8,089 nucleotides of DNA from Pseudomonadota bacterium (GTDB lineage: Bacteria > Pseudomonadota > Gammaproteobacteria > UBA1113), in contig JAJXVQ010000050.1 in the NCBI GenBank assembly GCA_021782065.1, positions 1 through 8,089 of the forward strand, written 5' to 3'. Made by a program: the position numbers and the translations under genes. The first letter of the stretch is position 1. Each line of letters starts with the position of its first letter. Below, piece by piece: positions 6,520 through 8,089 of this stretch. The notes under the pieces were generated by a model. The model ran no database searches. It was not told where the DNA came from and worked only from the letters and a program-made list of their open reading frames with translations.

Positions 6520-7362
6520 ATGATGAAACATCTTTCCATCATTAAGCCCGGCATCATCTTCGGAAATGTAGTCACCCTCTGCGGTGGCTACTTTCTGGCC
6601 GTACAGACCTACGGATTCCATTTTTTTAATTTTTGCGCTAGCCTCTTGGGGATGATAGGAGTCATCGCATGTGGTTGCATCTTAAACAACTGTATCGATC
6701 GCGATATTGATAAATTGATGGAACGCACTAAAAAACGTCTGATAGCCACCGATAATTTATCAATCAAAATAGCGTTGCTATATGCGCTGGCATTTGGCGT
6801 AAGCGGCTTCTTATTGCTGTATCTAGGCACTAACGTGTTGACTATGCTCATTGCCTTCATTGGCCTATTGGCTTATGTGGTCACCTACACCTTGTGGCTT
6901 AAGCGCAGTAGTGTGTTTGGTACAGTGATAGGGGCTGTCGCTGGAGCTGTACCGCCGGTGGTAGGTTATACCGCAGTAACAGGGCAATTTAACTTAGTCG
7001 CCTTTGTTTTGTTTTTAATCTTATTCTGCTGGCAAATGCCGCATTTTTTTGTCATAGCCATTCGTTATAGTGATGATTATGCCAGCGCCCGTATTCCCGT
7101 TTTACCATTAAAAAGAAGCATGACTTATACCAAATTCAATATTTTAATCTTCGTCATTTTATTTTTCCTAGTCACTATGCTGTTGCCTATTTTGGGCGTT
7201 ACGCATCTGTTCTATTTGTTTACAGAAAGCTTTTTAGGAATTATCTGGATAGGCATGAGCCTATGGGGCTTTTTTGTTGAGAACGATGTTGCTTGGGCAC
7301 GCAACCTGTTCCTTTTTTCTATCATCAATATTACATTGCTGTCAATTGCGATGGGGATTTAA
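6520..7362 (+). CDS. cyoE: Protoheme IX farnesyltransferase (heme O synthase)
   Basis: This UbiA-family inner-membrane prenyltransferase attaches a farnesyl group from farnesyl diphosphate to heme B to make heme O, the high-spin heme of the oxidase encoded upstream. At 280 residues it is a little shorter than E. coli CyoE (296). It opens with IKPGIIFGN (8-16). The first Asp-rich motif, NNCIDRDID (56-64), is followed by M67 and R69 and provides the Mg-diphosphate site. The second conserved region is WQMPHFF (171-177) followed by YSDDYASARIPVLP (183-196). About eight or nine hydrophobic segments are visible. It starts 3 nt after the cyoD stop. Two adjacent ATGs (6520, 6523) are possible; the AGGGA immediately upstream would suit the second better. 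Confidence 0.95.
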   Translation: MMKHLSIIKPGIIFGNVVTLCGGYFLAVQTYGFHFFNFCASLLGMIGVIACGCILNNCIDRDIDKLMERTKKRLIATDNLSIKIALLYALAFGVSGFLLLYLGTNVLTMLIAFIGLLAYVVTYTLWLKRSSVFGTVIGAVAGAVPPVVGYTAVTGQFNLVAFVLFLILFCWQMPHFFVIAIRYSDDYASARIPVLPLKRSMTYTKFNILIFVILFFLVTMLLPILGVTHLFYLFTESFLGIIWIGMSLWGFFVENDVAWARNLFLFSIINITLLSIAMGI

Positions 7363-7369
7363 GCCCACC

Positions 7370-7945
7370 ATGGTAGCAACCATATTGTGGACTTTATTCA
7401 CCTTAATCTGTAAATGGCTGCCACACACTGCAAATTATTCGCCTGAAATCGCCATGACGGTTTATTTCGCTAGTCGCTATTCGTTTTTAAAAGCGGGCTT
7501 ATTGGCTTTAGCAGTAGTGGAAATAGGGGATATAGTTTTGGCTGTGTTGCAGGGGTATCCCGCTTTTGGTCTGTGGTCTATAGTCAATGCGGTAACATTA
7601 TTATTGATTATCGCTTTATGCGCGCGTTCTTGGTCGAAGATACGCGGGCTCAATTGTATCGCTAAAATTTTTTGCGCCAGTCTTTTTTTCTGGCTATTGA
7701 CTAATTTAGGCGTATGGTTGAGCGCAGGGTATTATCCTATGAGCGTACAAGGTTTAATACTGTGTTATCAAATGGCACTGCCATTTTTACCGGCACAGTT
7801 GTTGTCTGGGGTAGCGTTTGGGGCATTGTGGGCGGTGGTGGAATATTATTTATACCCTGTTTTTAAGGGGGGCTTTTTAAAATTATCTAATGAAACCTCA
7901 TTGATCCCCTCAAGAAAGTTTAAAAAAAGCAAAGTAAGGTATTGA
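7370..7945 (+). CDS. DUF6580-family multi-pass membrane protein linked to the cyo operon
   Basis: This is a 191-residue hydrophobic protein with about five membrane helices. It matches what I know of DUF6580: an N-terminal helix ending in LPH (17-19) and NYSP, and a conserved core FFWLLTNLGVWLSAGYYPMS (106-125) followed by GLILCYQMALPFLPAQLLSG (128-147). The function is unknown; the helix pattern recalls substrate-binding S components of ECF transporters, which is inference. The start at 7370 is chosen because it begins just ahead of the first conserved helix and lies 7 nt after cyoE. An in-frame ATG at 7274 would overlap cyoE by 89 nt and add a non-family N-terminus. The ribosome binding site is weak (GGGG about 7352-7356), so translation may be coupled to cyoE. 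The basic tail (KLSNETSLIPSRKFKKSKVRY region) is less family-like. It could support heme, metal or quinone supply to the oxidase; this is not shown. Confidence 0.75.
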   Translation: MVATILWTLFTLICKWLPHTANYSPEIAMTVYFASRYSFLKAGLLALAVVEIGDIVLAVLQGYPAFGLWSIVNAVTLLLIIALCARSWSKIRGLNCIAKIFCASLFFWLLTNLGVWLSAGYYPMSVQGLILCYQMALPFLPAQLLSGVAFGALWAVVEYYLYPVFKGGFLKLSNETSLIPSRKFKKSKVRY

Positions 7946-7969
7946 CATTAAAGAAAAAAGGGTCATGAT
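7942..7969 (+). promoter_or_regulatory. Candidate promoter for the right-edge gene
   Basis: A perfect TTGACA (7942-7947) overlaps the TGA stop of the DUF6580 gene. CATGAT at 7964-7969 (4 of 6) lies 16 bp downstream. If the gene is a transposase, the -35 may lie in host DNA and the -10 inside the element. Confidence 0.45.
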
Positions 7970-7970
7970 A

Positions 7971-7986
7971 CTCATTTTAAGATGAG
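7971..7986. repeat. Short dyad just before the right-edge gene
   Basis: CTCAT (7971-7975) and ATGAG (7982-7986) form a 5-bp stem around a 6-nt loop, partly covering the ribosome binding site AGGAG (7985-7989). It could reduce translation when folded, a feature seen in some transposase mRNAs, but it is short. Confidence 0.25.
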
Positions 7987-7996
7987 GAGCATGAAA

Positions 7997-8089
7997 ATGA
8001 AAGCAAGAGAAATAGAGCAGAAAATAAACATTTCCGGGGTTATTGAGGAGGTTTTTGGTAAGGGTTTACATCCTAAACAAAGAGATTCA
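7997..8089 (+). CDS. N-terminus of a probable transposase (IS4-like), runs off the right edge
   Basis: Thirty-one codons are open to the end: MKAREIEQKINISGVIEEVF followed by GKGLHPKQRDS. The stretch IEEVFGKGLHPKQRDS resembles the N-terminus of a group of IS4-type transposases with a VFG-x-x-LHxKR-x-x-S pattern; I recognise this from memory and the piece is short. The start at 7997 has AGGAG (7985-7989) at 7-nt spacing; an in-frame ATG at 7991 is only 1 nt from that site and is unlikely. The gene has its own candidate promoter. The catalytic DDE residues and right end are outside the window, and I could not fix the left terminal repeat of an element. Confidence 0.45.
   Translation, partial: MKAREIEQKINISGVIEEVFGKGLHPKQRDS

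Noticed and set aside
6409..6860. Minus-strand frames over cyoD/cyoE (6409-6621 and 6609-6860)
   Set aside because: They are antisense shadows of conserved membrane-protein genes, without start signals or family resemblance.
7274..7369. In-frame ATG at 7274 as the start of the DUF6580 protein
   Set aside because: It would overlap cyoE by 89 nt in another frame and add residues with no resemblance to the family; the family-like helix begins just after the ATG at 7370.
7861..7945. Terminator for the cyo operon near the end of the DUF6580 gene (AAGGGG with CCCCTC, and AATGA/TCATT)
   Set aside because: The stems are short or widely spaced, lie inside the coding region and lack a following T tract.

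Overview
The window reads as a chromosomal segment of a moderately AT-rich gammaproteobacterium. Order Legionellales, near Coxiella or Rickettsiella, is my best guess. It rests on the style of the proteins (an OmpW barrel, a bo3 quinol oxidase operon followed by a DUF6580 membrane protein, a probable transposase) and on base composition. It is an inference; no rRNA or other marker is present to settle it.

Layout. At the left edge (1-82, minus) is the beginning of a small RRM-type RNA-binding protein with a leader containing a perfect 8-bp hairpin. From about 225 to 760 there is no gene, but there are two striking inverted repeats: arms 264-283/379-399, flanked by direct repeats (a MITE-like arrangement), and a strong hairpin 459-479/507-527. 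A good promoter (764-792) then drives an OmpW-family outer-membrane protein (826-1527). A GC-containing hairpin (1541-1572) separates it from two convergent minus-strand genes: an exported SgcJ/EcaC-type (SnoaL/DUF4440-like) small protein and, downstream of it, a class I methyltransferase reduced to its N-terminal 85 residues.

The main block is a plus-strand cytochrome bo3 ubiquinol oxidase operon, cyoABCDE (2568-7362), behind a near-consensus promoter (TTGACA-N17-TATGAT) with palindromic operator-like sequences just upstream. CyoA is the lipoprotein subunit II without a CuA site. CyoB is the catalytic heme-copper subunit and keeps every heme, CuB, proton-channel and quinone residue I could place. 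CyoC and CyoD are the small membrane subunits, and CyoE makes heme O for the enzyme. Genes are packed with a 4-nt overlap or gaps of 1-13 nt. A DUF6580 multi-pass membrane protein (7370-7945) follows CyoE by 7 nt and probably belongs to the same transcript.

At the right edge (7997 to end) a new reading frame with its own promoter and strong ribosome binding site begins. Its first residues resemble IS4-type transposases, so the window may end inside an insertion sequence.

The core of the window is ordinary respiratory metabolism. I do not see a clear undescribed system; the most interesting material is the non-coding structure at 256-527, the operator array before cyoA, and the cyo-linked DUF6580 gene.
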